This document shows positions 1 through 10,013 of a stretch of DNA of 14,095 nt, one piece after another. The stretch comes from Chloromonas sp. AAM2. Lineage: Eukaryota > Chlorophyta > Chlorophyceae > Chlamydomonadales > Chlamydomonadaceae. The stretch is from assembly GCA_004335635.1 (NCBI GenBank), contig QAXH01005122.1:1-14095 (forward strand). Reading direction: 5' to 3'. A program made the position numbers and the translations under genes. The stretch's first letter is position 1, and every line of letters begins with the position of its first letter. A model generated the notes under the pieces. The model was not told the DNA's origin. It saw nothing but the letters and a program-made list of their open reading frames with translations, and searched no databases.

Positions 1-83
1 GTGTGACAAGGTGGGTGTGTGCGGTGTGGGTGTGGGTGTGACAAGGTGGGTGTGTGCGGTGTGAGTGTGGGTGTGACAAGGTG
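1..83. repeat. 35-bp tandem repeat in kinase intron
   Basis: The GTGTGACAAGGTG motif starts at 1, 36 and 71, giving a 35-bp period with about 2.4 copies; the array may continue left of the window. The unit is GT-rich. It lies in the intron before the first visible kinase exon. Confidence 0.9.
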
Positions 84-177
84 TGACAGGGAGCACAGCA
101 CTGCATCCACTTCTGACTCTCACGTGCTCTATCTCGCTACTCTTTTTAACCAGCTTGACTTCGTTTCTTCCTCGCAG

Positions 178-1590
178 GTACCTAGCCCCTGAGGTTGTTG
201 AGCAGCGGGGTCACAGCTGCGCCGCCGACCTGTGGGCGCTGGGTGTGCTCATCCACTGCCTGCTCACCGGGGAGACGCCCTTCGCGCAGCCGGGCGATGA
301 CGAGCTGAGGATCTACCGGCGCATCTGCAGGGGGGGGGAGGCGCCACCCCTGGCGGAGGGGTTGTCGGAGGCGGCACAGGTGTGCGCGGGGTTGAAAGGG
401 GACGTCGGTCACATGTTCAAGTTGAGGGCGTCGGGGCCAGGAAACGGAAACTGAGGAAATAGGGGGCGGGTGCGGTGCCGAATCTGAGTTGTAGGGCAAG
501 AAAACGGAAAGTAGGGTGTAAGGGGTGCGAGGAAGGGGAGGTAAGGGAGCTGCAGGCAAAGGCTGCTCGGTGTGAGGCAATGTTGGCCGGGCGCTGCTCT
601 GCCGACGATTCCACTGCCCGTTGTTGCCATGCCCTTCATTGAATTGGTTTTGGACAATCAGGCGTGTTGAACTAGTGAATTGGCGTGATAAATCAACCTT
701 CAAGGCAGGTTCCATCTTCAACTCAATGGCGTCCTGACCCTCAACTGTCCTTGTACTCACACCACCATGTCTAGGGTGCACTGCGCTCTAATAGAATCAC
801 TAGATTTTGCACTTGCACTAGATTCTAGTAGATTCTATTTTGGGCCATTCTTGGGCAATTTGGGACTTTTGGGCTAGGATCTTTCCTAATAGAAACCCAC
901 CTTTGCATTCTAGACAGTGCACCGTAACCCTGCCCCAACACACGCGCTCTGATCCTGCAGGACGTTCTCACGGGTTTGTTGCAACGGGATCCCTTCAAGC
1001 GCCTGGGGGCCGGCCCATGCGGCCTAGCGGATCTTAAGGCCCACCCCTGGTTCGCACCCATCGACTGGCAAGCGCTGCTGGAGCACAGGTGGGTGCCGGC
1101 AAACGTGCAGCCAAGGATCGCCTGATTAAGGCAGGGACAGTTGTTGTTGTTGTTGTTGTTGTTGTTGTGGCCTTTAGTCCGGGGAAGACTGCTCAACAGG
1201 GGCAAGGGAAAAAGGAAAATAGGTGACCTACTGCCTCGCCTGAGGAGGGCAGGAACAGTGAAGCACGACATGCAAAAGGGTGCGGATACTTAGCCATCTA
1301 GGAGCTGCTGCCATGGGGTCGTTGCAACATACCCAGGGAAACATGCCCAGGGACACATGCCCAGGGAAACATGCCCAGGGACACATGTCTGCTGGTGTCC
1401 AGTCACACCAAATCTTAATCGACAAGTGCCCTGCTTGCGTTTGAATTGAGCTCCTTTCATTGCATTCATTTGTAGGTACCCCCCACCACCCGGAATTCGC
1501 GAGCGCATCTACAACTTTGAGGGGGTGGCCTATGCTCACTTCGAGCCCCAGCCTTACGACGGAGACGTGCGCTGGTGCAACGACTTCTGA
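178..1590 (+). CDS. AGC-family protein kinase, C-terminal exons (PKG-like), partial
   Basis: The last three exons of a serine/threonine kinase; the 5' part, with the ATP site and catalytic loop, lies left of the window. Exons are 178-379, 961-1088 and 1476-1590. Acceptors are CGCAG, CTGCAG and TTGTAG; donors are CAG/GTGTGC and AG/GTGGGT. All joins keep frame (phases 0 and 2). Exon one carries the APE motif (YLAPEVV), then DLWALGVL and TGETPF, which are subdomains VIII to X. Exon two carries LLQRDPFKRLGAG (subdomain XI) and HPWFAPIDW, typical of AGC kinases. Exon three gives a short C-terminal tail with an NFEG element, ending WCNDF just before TGA. A tail of the form NF(D/E)...W..DF resembles cGMP-dependent kinases (GWDIDF in animal PKG), so PKG is favoured over PKA by inference. 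No TGTAA polyadenylation motif occurs within 1.7 kb downstream; the first is at 3363. Confidence 0.85.
775..923. repeat. Foldback/MITE-like segment in kinase intron
   Basis: The segment begins GGTGCACTG (775-783) and ends CAGTGCACC (915-923), a perfect 9-bp inverted pair. Inside, AATAGAATC (790-798) is inverted as GATTCTATT (831-839), with further CTAGATT/CTAGTAG repeats. No clear target-site duplication is visible. It sits in the 581-bp intron 380-960. It could be a decayed miniature transposon or a chance foldback. Confidence 0.4.
1140..1166. repeat. (GTT)9 microsatellite
   Basis: Nine uninterrupted GTT triplets in the kinase intron 1089-1475. They explain a poly-asparagine stretch in the opposite-strand translation, which is not a gene. 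Confidence 0.95.
1332..1387. repeat. 14-bp minisatellite, four units in alternating order
   Basis: Four 14-bp units alternate between CCCAGGGAAACATG and CCCAGGGACACATG, giving a higher-order 28-bp period (two copies of a dimer). It lies in the last kinase intron. Confidence 0.93.
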
Positions 1591-2917
1591 TGCACTGCGA
1601 CTTGTTTTCGTTCTGCGAAGATTGCTAGTTTCAGCTATAGCTTGTTTGGGACAATCTAGTGCCAGCCAATTTTTGGTGCCAATCCAAGCACATACGTCGC
1701 AGCCAGCACGTCGGTCGACGTATTGGTTTTCGTCAGTGGTACAATTGGTATGTTAGGAAATTTGTGTGGGTTTGCTAGCAGCCTTTAGCAGGACTGGCCC
1801 AGTCTGCTGTCGGGTCATGCAATCACTACTCTGCTGGGGCGTTCAGTGAACCAAATTAGTGAGGCGAGGCGAATGCAAGTGCATTTTTGAGCTCTGGCAA
1901 ACGTAGCAGAGCTGTCTCGGGCGGTTCGCCTCACAGGCATGTCGGAATTGCTATGGCGATCGGAATGTGTTGTTTGCCATCGTCACTATCCCGGTACAGG
2001 CTGCAATGCTATGTATTGGATATGAGATGACCGTGCCACTTGAACTCTCTGAACCCTCACTTGCCGCATCCCGGATCTCGTTCTGCATGTGCTCCTTCTG
2101 CGCATGTCAGTTATGTATGGGGCAATTCACGGATGTGTGAGCATCTGGGATGTGCAAGTAAAAGGTTTCCAAACCCGTTTCTTTTCATGTTCACGTTGGT
2201 GGCTGAAGCGCTGCGTGGTGGGGGGTCATGTTGTTTTCGGTTGGTATTTGTTGGCAAGGCCCTTAAGGGCACTGCTGACTGATATAGCACGGCGATGAAT
2301 GGACTCTAATCCTTCCCACTCTTGACTGATAAGCGTAGGCAATGAGATGAGCACCGAGATGGGCAAGCTATGGGCCAACTTCATTTATGTGCTGAGGGGC
2401 ACAGACCTACGGCCTGGCACAGCCTTGCTGCTCTGAGGTTGCCCTGTCTTAATATGAGCCCGCTTGAGGTTAAGCTGCCCCCTTGGTGCCATCAGAGGTG
2501 GTCCTTGGGGCCGTGAACGGCCGTGTGCTAACGCAAGGTACGCCGCTGCAAGTTGGCCGGATGCAGCCGTACATGAAGCGACTGTTTGTGCCCTGAAATG
2601 GATCACAACTGCGCTTATTCCAACCAAGGTTGCTGATGCATTGGGTCTGCATCATGGAGGCATGCAAGGGAATCGCCCAGCCATCGTTGGTTGAACCCCG
2701 CCGTTAGTTCTCGCGCTAGGGTATGGTCTGGTGTGCTCACACTGCCCCTCTGCAAGATTAGACTGGAGGTGCTGACTGGCGACTAGCAAGGAAGTCCTGC
2801 AGTTTGAAGGGTCTGTGCTCTGGTGTTTCCACAAAGCCTTCAGTCTTGATCTTGATGATGAGAATGGTTGATGTTCTCTGCGTGTTTCGCTCACGCCATG
2901 GTGCATTGTTGTGCGAC
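1591..2917. other. Kinase 3' UTR and gene-free stretch
   Basis: The proximal part should be the kinase 3' UTR. There are only short open frames without recognisable motifs or convincing splice partners, and no TGTAA motif. No repeats of note were seen. Confidence 0.6.
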
Positions 2918-3503
2918 AAAAAAGAAGTGTGCCATTTCTGGGACAATTCCTGGGACTGACGCTGGAACCGGTGTGTGTCAGCAAAAACATGTGCATGAGT
3001 GAGTGAGTGTGTGTGTGTGTGTCCCCGCGTGACGGTGGCTGGGTCCGGTTGCGGCAAGGGCAACCGCAACAACTCCAATCGCAGTGGCACTGGACCCTGC
3101 CTGTTGTGCTTCGTCAACGAGGGCGGTGACAGGTTTTTGAGTCTCAGCTCTGAGGCCCAATGCCACCATTACACCAAGTGCCCGTCCAAGGCAGCTGGGC
3201 ATTCGATAACTAAGAGCCAGAGGGTGATTGCAAACAACAAGCTGGCAAAGTTGACAACTGGGGAGTAGACACGGTCCTGACACAAGACCCCAAGGCTCGA
3301 GCTAGGTCAACTGTGGACTTGGTGTGGACGTTGCGTCGGTCTTCATGTTTTATTCCTTGCCGTGTAAAAAGTGTCACCTGTGATTTTTGTCTCATTGTCT
3401 TTCCCAGACATGGCATTACAAGCATGTATCCCAGTATCATGACAGTGCACCGGTTCCAGTGTCAGTCCCACGAATTGTCCCAGAAATGGCAAACTTCTTT
3501 TTT
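2918..3503. mobile_element. 586-bp segment bounded by 56-bp inverted repeats (candidate MITE-like element)
   Basis: The left arm 2918-2973 and right arm 3448-3503 are reverse complements with only three mismatches (53/56). The outer ends are A6 and T6 tracts; the inner ends are CCGGTG and CACCGG. This looks like the terminal inverted repeats of a non-autonomous DNA element. Similarity stops at the A/T tracts, but I find no clear target-site duplication, so two opposed copies of a short dispersed repeat remain an alternative. The interior contains a GT microsatellite (about 2997-3022) and an 89-codon ORF. Confidence 0.55.
2999..3268 (+). CDS. Small hypothetical ORF inside the inverted-repeat segment
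   Basis: An 89-codon open frame lies wholly between the two inverted repeats. After a low-complexity start made by the GT microsatellite, the sequence is hydrophilic and has a possible metal-binding pattern: CLLC near residues 34-37, then CHHYTKC near 55-61, followed by a basic tail. The spacing does not match a standard CCHC knuckle. It may be a fragment of a retroelement gag-like protein, an exon, or chance. No splice sites or start context support it strongly, and the true N-terminus is uncertain. Function unknown. Confidence 0.22.
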   Translation: MSECVCVCPRVTVAGSGCGKGNRNNSNRSGTGPCLLCFVNEGGDRFLSLSSEAQCHHYTKCPSKAAGHSITKSQRVIANNKLAKLTTGE

Positions 3504-4600
3504 TTCTGTGAGTTCTGTTGATTGTGGCGGACATACAAACCTTGATGGCGGGCAGGGTTCTTAGGCTTGACATGTGCGTGTGGCTGTTCATCCCACGCAT
3601 AGGCTACTGCTACTGCTGATGCACTGCTGGCAAGCAAGCAAGTGTGCTTTTGAATAGAACAGGAACCTAGCTTTTGAATAGAACAGGAACCCAGCAGGAA
3701 AAAAAGTTTGCCAGCTTTGTTACTATCCTGACATTTCTTTTGGCCATTCAGGGCAGGTGACCGTTCTGGTCATCTGTGCCAAGTATGTCGTGGAGTTTTC
3801 CTCGTGTAAGGGGGCAAGGGCTGTGTGGAGCTTGCATGACACATGACATGGCCGCTGGCGCATGCTGATCTCCCAGATTCAGTGCCAAGTACATTCCTAG
3901 CCTATCACTGGCCTATAACTTAGCTTGGGCACTGTCTCATTTCATGAGCAAGGCCAGGGCCCATTGTAGCTTGCGGTATTCAACGTGTGTCAAAGGACTT
4001 ATTGGATTGAATTGGATTTGACACCCACTGACACCACGAATAGGCAGTGGGCCTAGCCATCACACCCAGAATGGCATTGCTTCCTGTACGGAAAACGTCG
4101 AGATATCTTGCCTGTCGGCTGCAAGACGCTGGGCAGGCACCTGGCAGTTTCAGCGCCTTCAAGGGGTCAAAACATACAATTTCGCCACGCTGTCACCGCA
4201 TGGTGGGTGCGGCGTGACCTGGGACACCTGAGGGCGTCAGGGCCTACCGAGTGTGTTTGGCGGTGACCATTCTGTTTGTTAGCATCGCCCACAACCATAG
4301 CTGTGACCGGCCCACCAACAGAACCCACAATGGCTATTTCATGTTGGATGCCACACACACAGCCCAGCCCAGCACCATGCATCCACTACTTACTCTCACG
4401 TGCTTGTGGCGTGCTTGTTTAGTCGAGTCAAGTTAAAAGGCATTCTGCATACACAGCAAGTTGCCTCTGCATACGCACAACAATCGAAGGGTTGAAACGG
4501 ACAGCTGGCAAAGCATGCAAGTGTGTTGGGCTCTAAAGTCCATTGCACACACGGTTCCATTATTGGTGAGCGTGGGTGGCAGTGTCATGTTTCATCATGA
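3504..4600. other. Gene-free intergenic stretch
   Basis: No supported exon on either strand. TGTAA occurs on the plus strand at about 3806 but has no gene to serve. Apart from the 24-bp duplication at 3647-3694 and a 27-bp sequence shared with the kinase intron at 4378-4404, I see nothing specific. Confidence 0.55.
3647..3694. repeat. 24-bp direct duplication
   Basis: Two adjacent copies of a 24-bp unit beginning CTTTTGAATAGAACAGG, at 3647-3670 and 3671-3694, differing near the end (CCTAG versus CCCAG). Confidence 0.93.
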
Positions 4601-4605
4601 TTACA
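4601..4605 (-). terminator. TGTAA polyadenylation motif of the F-box gene
   Basis: TTACA on the plus strand is TGTAA on the minus strand, the polyadenylation signal used by volvocalean green algae. It is the first one after the F-box gene stop, about 606 nt downstream. The predicted cleavage site would be some 10-20 nt further left. Confidence 0.5.
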
Positions 4606-4772
4606 TGGCTTTTTATGGTCCAACCCACCGCAGCTAGACACGATGATTCTATAAGACTTGCGCGCCTGACAATCAGTAAGCCAAGAAAGGTAACTGGAAG
4701 TAGGGTGCAAATCACTTTTGTCATCATGTTAGCAACACGGCCTGTGAAACCGGGTTTCAAGTTGTGAATGGG

Positions 4773-4949
4773 GCAGCCCTGCCCCTCCTCACTGCAGCCT
4801 GCTGCCCTCTGTGGCGGAAGAGTTGCGAAAAGCAAGCGTGTGGCGCTGGAAGTGTCAGGCATGTGTCCCATGTGGCCTAGCCACCTGAGCCTGTGTGTTC
4901 TGAGCAGGGCACCAATGACAGGTTGATGAGTGTAGGCGTGAAACTCAGC
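4773..4949 (-). mobile_element. LINE (non-LTR retrotransposon) ORF2 C-terminal relic
   Basis: The minus strand encodes, in one open frame, the hallmark stretch RLRWLGHMGHMPDT followed by TRLLFATLPPQ and R..G. This matches the conserved RRLRWLGHV.RMPD.R motif after the reverse transcriptase domain of many LINE ORF2 proteins. No reverse transcriptase palm or endonuclease is recognisable around it, so it is a short relic. It lies in the predicted 3' UTR of the F-box gene, in the same orientation. Confidence 0.7.
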
Positions 4950-5210
4950 ATTGCTGCTCACCTCTGGGCCTAGGCGTTCATGCACAAACGCCTCACTGCC
5001 GTATTCGTGTGCTGAGCTCTGTATCGTGTTGCACTGAACCTTGACATATGCTGCCTGATAGCAAACCTTATCGCCCTGCCTGCAACTGAATGGCCTGTGT
5101 GTGTTCCTGGTATAGTTGGAGTGCATGCACCACTCATAATCTTGAACCCTTGTAAAGCAGCACCTTCAACACCTGTCACATGTCACAGGCTGGCTGACCA
5201 CTGCCACTTG

Positions 5211-7259
5211 TCACGTGTCAAGGTACCAGAACCTGTTATATGTCGCGAACTTTTGATCGCCAGGCTTGACTATCAGGCGCGTTATGTGTTGGGGAAGCAC
5301 CGAAAACAGGTCCCCCATGGACCCCCATGACAGCCCCATGTCACGCGCTTCAATGCTGTCTGCGCACCGAACACAGACGGTGCTCAGAGAGCCTGGGGCA
5401 TGCCTTTTCAGCGCACCAAGCACGGTCGCATTAATCACCCAGCCGTCAAGAACCAGGGCGCTGGTACTGGGATTACGCGCGCACATTTCTATCAAGTACC
5501 CAACACAGCTTGAAGTCGCACTCGCTTTGCTGCTGTGGAGCACGAAGGCAAGCTCCTGCGAGTCTAAGCCGTACGCCTCGTGGCCGGCTGTCGGCTCAAA
5601 AACCACATGTGGGCAGAGTGACATCTTCCGCCATGGATCGTACTTTTCATAGCACCGAATGCCGCCGCTTACGGTACAGCGGGGAATGCGATCCAAGGGC
5701 AAGTTGTCCATCGTTTTCAGCTGCAGAGCAAGCGCGAACAAAGGTTAGGTACCAATTTGTTGGCGTGCTTCAGCAGGGTGAACTCAGCTTCTTGTAGCAA
5801 ACGTTTACTGGTACCTGGGGACTATGCGACAGATGTATAAGTGATGTGCCAAACACCACCTGACATGACGCCTCATTTTTGCAGCGATTGCCTGATGTGG
5901 ATGGAATTGTGCACGCATTGTCTACTAAGCAACAAGAATGTCGAAAAGCGGCAACCGTTGCTGATTGTATGTACGACTGTCATCACAGCCTGTTCAGATA
6001 CTGCACTCACTGATGGGTTCTGAAGCGTAAGCTGCTCCCACTTGCATGGGGTCTCGGAATAGTCTTTCTCCAGATGCAGCTCGTGAAGAGATACTGTTAC
6101 CAGCTTTGGATGTGCCAGCATGCACTTGAAATCGTCGTCTCTCACGCGGCCCTGGCTATACCAGACAGTAAACTTACATGCTTTGCATGTGAGGTGCTGC
6201 AACGCTGCCAGCTGTTCCAATGGCCGAAACACTCGAGCGTCGTCAACGCAAATGCTCTGCAGCTTGGCTGTATCCACTAGCGTTAGGATGGCGGCAGGGG
6301 CGGTGCAGTTACCGCAATCAAGGCTCCGCACTGTGAGGCGAAAGGCTGATGCTGGAGTTTGCTGAAGAGGTGGAAGCGCAGCGAATATTGAACCCCCCTC
6401 CTCAAATGCCTCAGGAAAAAGGACGAGCATCGGAGGAAGGCTGCCTATGACGATGAACAGGAAGGCGACCAAAGCTATTAATCCGATGCAGACGACCCAC
6501 CTAGCCACCACCAAAACCTTTGAATCCGGCATCGGGGACTCCTGCATGTCCAACATCAGCCATGCGCTTACCGATCCGGTCGTTGCGATGGCAGTCATTG
6601 CGCTGCATGCGATCAGGCCTGGCAACAGTGAATCAAAGAAGCACGGCTGCTTTGCGCTGCCGCTGCCAGCTGCAAACGAGGTGAATGTGGAACCGCGGCG
6701 AAGTCTGACAACTCCCGTAACCAGCATCAGAAGTGCGATGTCTGCCAGGAACCACGCGCCAATGCTCCGTATCAGACGCTCGGCCCAAGCCTTCGTACCA
6801 AGGTAATACGTAATGGACCATATGGTCAGGTAGATGACGAGCAGAAGAAGCATGAAGTGCCACGGTGAGTCGGTAGTTGTCTGTCTAACATCAGGGAAGT
6901 GGCAGTCCTTCAGCACCAGCTGTTGAACAGTTGGTAGCCTACTGTGCAGCTGCAAGGCGTCAAGCCGCTGACGTGTTGCCATGCCAGTGATGGTGAGCGT
7001 GGAGCGTGGAGCATGCAGCAGTACCGCCTGTGCCATGCCCCTGCTTGTGCGGAACAGGCTCAGATAGTCGGCAGCGGGCAGGTAGGGCAGCACGTGCTGC
7101 AATGGAAGATCTGTGAGACAGGAGCAAGGGTAAGGCTGGTCAAGTTTCTGATGGCACTTGATTACTCGTACATGATGCTTTTGCGTGACCAGTACGTAGT
7201 CAGGGTTGTTATGCAACCTGGTTGCTTGTACATCCAATGTTTTTGCTGAGGTTCGTACT

Positions 7260-7295
<36 letters not shown>

Positions 7296-7807
7296 CGTCT
7301 TGCAAGGCTGCTGGTTGAATTGCATGCATTACAAAATATGCTTGGCGGCCATTTCAAGCAGTGCATGTGCATCATGTAACCTGGCCAGTCTGTGATCATA
7401 GCCGTACGGTTGATAACACGCTAAGAGCGTCCGCTTGAGAGCTTTGCCACTGGCTTGCGCGCATTGCAGATGGGAAGGCAGTGAAACTGGCCGGACCATG
7501 CTCTGGCTGCCAGACTTGTTGCGCACCATTTGTTTGCCTAATGATTTTGTGCAGATTGGACCGCAAGGTCGCGATGATGAGCTGTAGCTAGCAAGGAATA
7601 ATGCACTGCCGTACCTGGCACTGACGTCTTGGCTTGACCTTCCAGAGGCGAGCTCTGCTGATCTCCGCCAAATTTCAAGGCTTCTTTCTTCGTGAACACG
7701 CCTGTCGTAGGCTTCTCCACGTCTTTGCCATCGCCTGCATTTCCAGCATGTACATGCGTGGTTGCACTTATCGTTGGCGCGGCACTGCTTTCCATCGCGG
7801 ATGCCAT
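5211..7807 (-). CDS. F-box/LRR-like protein with embedded membrane domain (complete, 3 exons)
   Basis: Exons on the minus strand are 7807-7615, 7110-6011 and 5720-5211, encoding 600 residues. Donors are CAG/GTAC and TCA/GTGAGT; acceptors are CTCACAG and CTCTGCAG. Phases 1 and 0 match at both joins. The ATG at 7807 has context AAC-ATG-G and an in-frame TGA 18 nt upstream. Residues 1-64 are hydrophilic. Residues 65-95 (DLPLQHVLPYLPAADY...) fit an F-box, which binds SKP1 in SCF ubiquitin ligases. Residues about 123-136 and 321 onward have LRR-like strands (QQLVLKDC, LQHLTCKAC, LVTVSLHEL). Between them, residues about 150-168, 182-200, 226-251 and 263-296 are strongly hydrophobic, suggesting four membrane spans. 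The C-terminus (about 432-600) continues irregular repeat-like sequence with no catalytic motif. The F-box call is by pattern only; the substrate is unknown. Retaining the second intron would add 45 codons to a stop at 5873. Confidence 0.82.
7111..7614 (-). other. F-box gene intron 1 with (GCTT)7 microsatellite
   Basis: A 504-bp phase 1 intron. It contains seven GCTT units at 7265-7292. The frame downstream of the microsatellite is open on the minus strand up to 7399, but splicing from 7615 to 7110 creates the complete F-box (codon GAT split G/AT), so this extra open frame is best read as intron. Confidence 0.75.
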
Positions 7808-10008
7808 GTTAGTGAGAATTGTTCACATACAGAATGATAGAATGATGCGAGAGAATGGGCCCGAAAAACGGAGGTGCCGTTTCTGAAGTGCAACGTTCAG
7901 TCTCCAGCAAAGCCAGCCTTTGCCCTGACGGTGCTGACAAGGCAGTGGCCTTCCTGCATGGACATGCCGTCATAACCAGTCTAGAAGTGCCTGAAGGAAG
8001 GTCTGATTAAACAGGGTCGATACCGGAGCCGTGGGGCAGACTTGGCATTGCGGATACCTGATCCAATAGCAGGCGAGCAGTCTGGTGTGTGTAAGCACAC
8101 GCAAGAAGCCAGCCAGGCTATCACCTGGGCCAGACACCACTGGAAGCCACGAGCCACACAGACTCAACGAACAGAGGGTCTCGGACAGTGCAGACTCTGT
8201 AGATACCCACAAGGGGACCAGCCTGCGCTCAGTGCGCACATCGGCAGTGCAGCTGCAACACGCGCCATGGGCAGCGGGTCATGCACGGCTGTGAGATCGT
8301 GTGATGTCGAGCATGCTGGCCTGGAGGACAGCAGGGACTCACAGCAGCCGTCTAATATCACGCATTGCATCTGCCTTGTTCGTTTCTGCCTTAGGGCCTA
8401 TTTCTGCCTTTGTTTCTGCCTTTCTTCTCCTTTCTGGCTCAGGGTAGGTCAGGGCGGTACATCTCGTCCCATGTCTGTTTGAATGAGGCAAGCCGTCACA
8501 GGAGGAAGAACAGGAGGGGACACCGCTTTGAAACACCCCGGACAAGAAAATAAAGCGAGTGGGGCGAACAAAGCAGGCAGGACAGAGAACGAGGCGCCTA
8601 TGCTAGCGTCACATTCTAGCGAAAGGGACGCAGGAGGGCCCAGGGAGACCCAGCCAGTCACGCCTGCTATGGCTATGCCACCTGAAAACCAGGGTTCGAC
8701 AATGACTTCAGGAAAGCGCTGCTCAGTCACTAGGTTTTGTTAATGAAGTTGTACACCAAATGTCACCTGTTACAAGGAGGGAGTGCACACCAGGAAGCAC
8801 GTCCAATGCAAACATCAACTATTTGCGCAAATTTCAAAAATTCCTATCTGTCTCGCACCTTTCTCAGGCACGGCTCTTACATGTAATCCGACTGTCATCA
8901 TGAATGGCGTGCAAAAGATACTGGGGAAACCGGAGTCCATGCAATTATTACTTTATCGGGTGTGGTATTCTCCCCAGTATGCAGTTTAGTTTACATTTTC
9001 GGTCAAACCTCTGCCAATCTTCACCCGTGACCCCAGGTTCTCTTGCGCAGCATCCATTCCTGGCAGCATCCATTTTCATAAGCAGACACAGCCGTCCCCG
9101 CAGCAAGCATGGAGATCAGTTCTGATGACTGACCCCGTCCCATGCAACCACAGGGAGTTCATGCTCAGAGCATGGCCATGCAGCCAAATACCTGTGTACC
9201 CTGTGATGGGCAAGGCCGGAGCTGGTGTTGGTTGTACCGTGGTGCTTATTGTGTGGATATTTGTATCTATAGTACGTCCGAAAGGCCAGCATGCGCCACA
9301 AGCGCGTGTGCATGTGTGTGCATGACAGCAGGCTGAGGGCCTGCTGCTGGCAACCGCCGTGCCCTGAGTAACTCAGAGATTGTCTGGCCTGGGTTTTGAC
9401 CGGACTATAATGATCGCTGGCTCTCCATCTTCTTTTGCATCAGGGAACCTTTACATCTCAAGGGACGGGATGCGCCATACACTTCAGGGGTTCATCCTCA
9501 TCCTGGGCAAGACAGAAGAAAGAAAGGCAGGAACAACGCAGCCAGACTGACGAGCTGAATACACACGCAGGCCGAAGGAAAGAATAAGTCAGCAGCAGAC
9601 ACAGCAGCTGACAGCCCCAATCATTGCTACAGGGCTTTGCCAGCGGTTTTGCTAGCCTCTGAGGCAAAAGGGCAGCCAGAACGACTTGTGTGCACTGTCA
9701 CAAATTAGCGGGGTTGCCGATTCAAACTTGACTATGGAACCAAATGTCCGACAATCAGATCGGATTCCGATACAACCAAGCCGAACATCCAGAATGCGGA
9801 TGAAAGTTTTGCATGGACTGCGGGAGTCCCGGTGATTTTGCATGCCATGCTTAATGACAATCCAGACGGTTCTACACCTGCAACCGTTGCATTCCACAGT
9901 CTGAGAGCTGTGCTGAGGACCCCGGGAGCAACGTGACACAGACTCGCAAAAATACAAAGTATACGACAGAAGCAGGGCACACACCGCCCACCAAGGTTTC
10001 CACTCGTG
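7808..10008. other. Intergenic region; promoter of F-box gene expected at its left end
   Basis: About 2.2 kb between the F-box gene start and the predicted 3' end of the calpain gene. It must hold the minus-strand F-box promoter, but I see no TATA box. Minor features are four TTCTGCCTT-type motifs at 8370-8422, a 16-bp-spaced duplication of GCAGCATCCATT (9047 and 9063) and a short palindrome at 9160-9174. TGTAA motifs occur on plus at 8090 and 8882 and on minus at 8770, without genes to match. No exon is supported. Confidence 0.5.
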
Positions 10009-10013
10009 TTACA
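10009..10013 (-). terminator. TGTAA polyadenylation motif of the calpain-like gene
   Basis: TTACA on the plus strand, thus TGTAA on the minus strand, is the first after the calpain stop and lies about 590 nt downstream. This is nearly the same distance as in the F-box gene, which supports both assignments. Confidence 0.5.

Noticed and set aside
182..781. 199-codon minus-strand ORF
   Set aside because: It is antisense to a clear kinase exon and runs into its intron; no recognisable domain.
6447..6806. 119-codon plus-strand ORF
   Set aside because: Shadow of the membrane-segment exon of the F-box gene.
8042..8482. 146-codon plus-strand ORF
   Set aside because: No domain, low-complexity end made by TTCTGCCTT motifs, and no splice or UTR signals tied to it.
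8449..8730. 93-codon minus-strand hydrophobic ORF
   Set aside because: Composition alone; no homology signal, splice partner or start context.
9444..9550. Possible plus-strand last exon after a strong pyrimidine tract and CAG
   Set aside because: The 34-residue reading (starting NLYISRDGM) looks plausible, but there is no upstream exon partner, known motif or downstream TGTAA. Worth an RNA check only.
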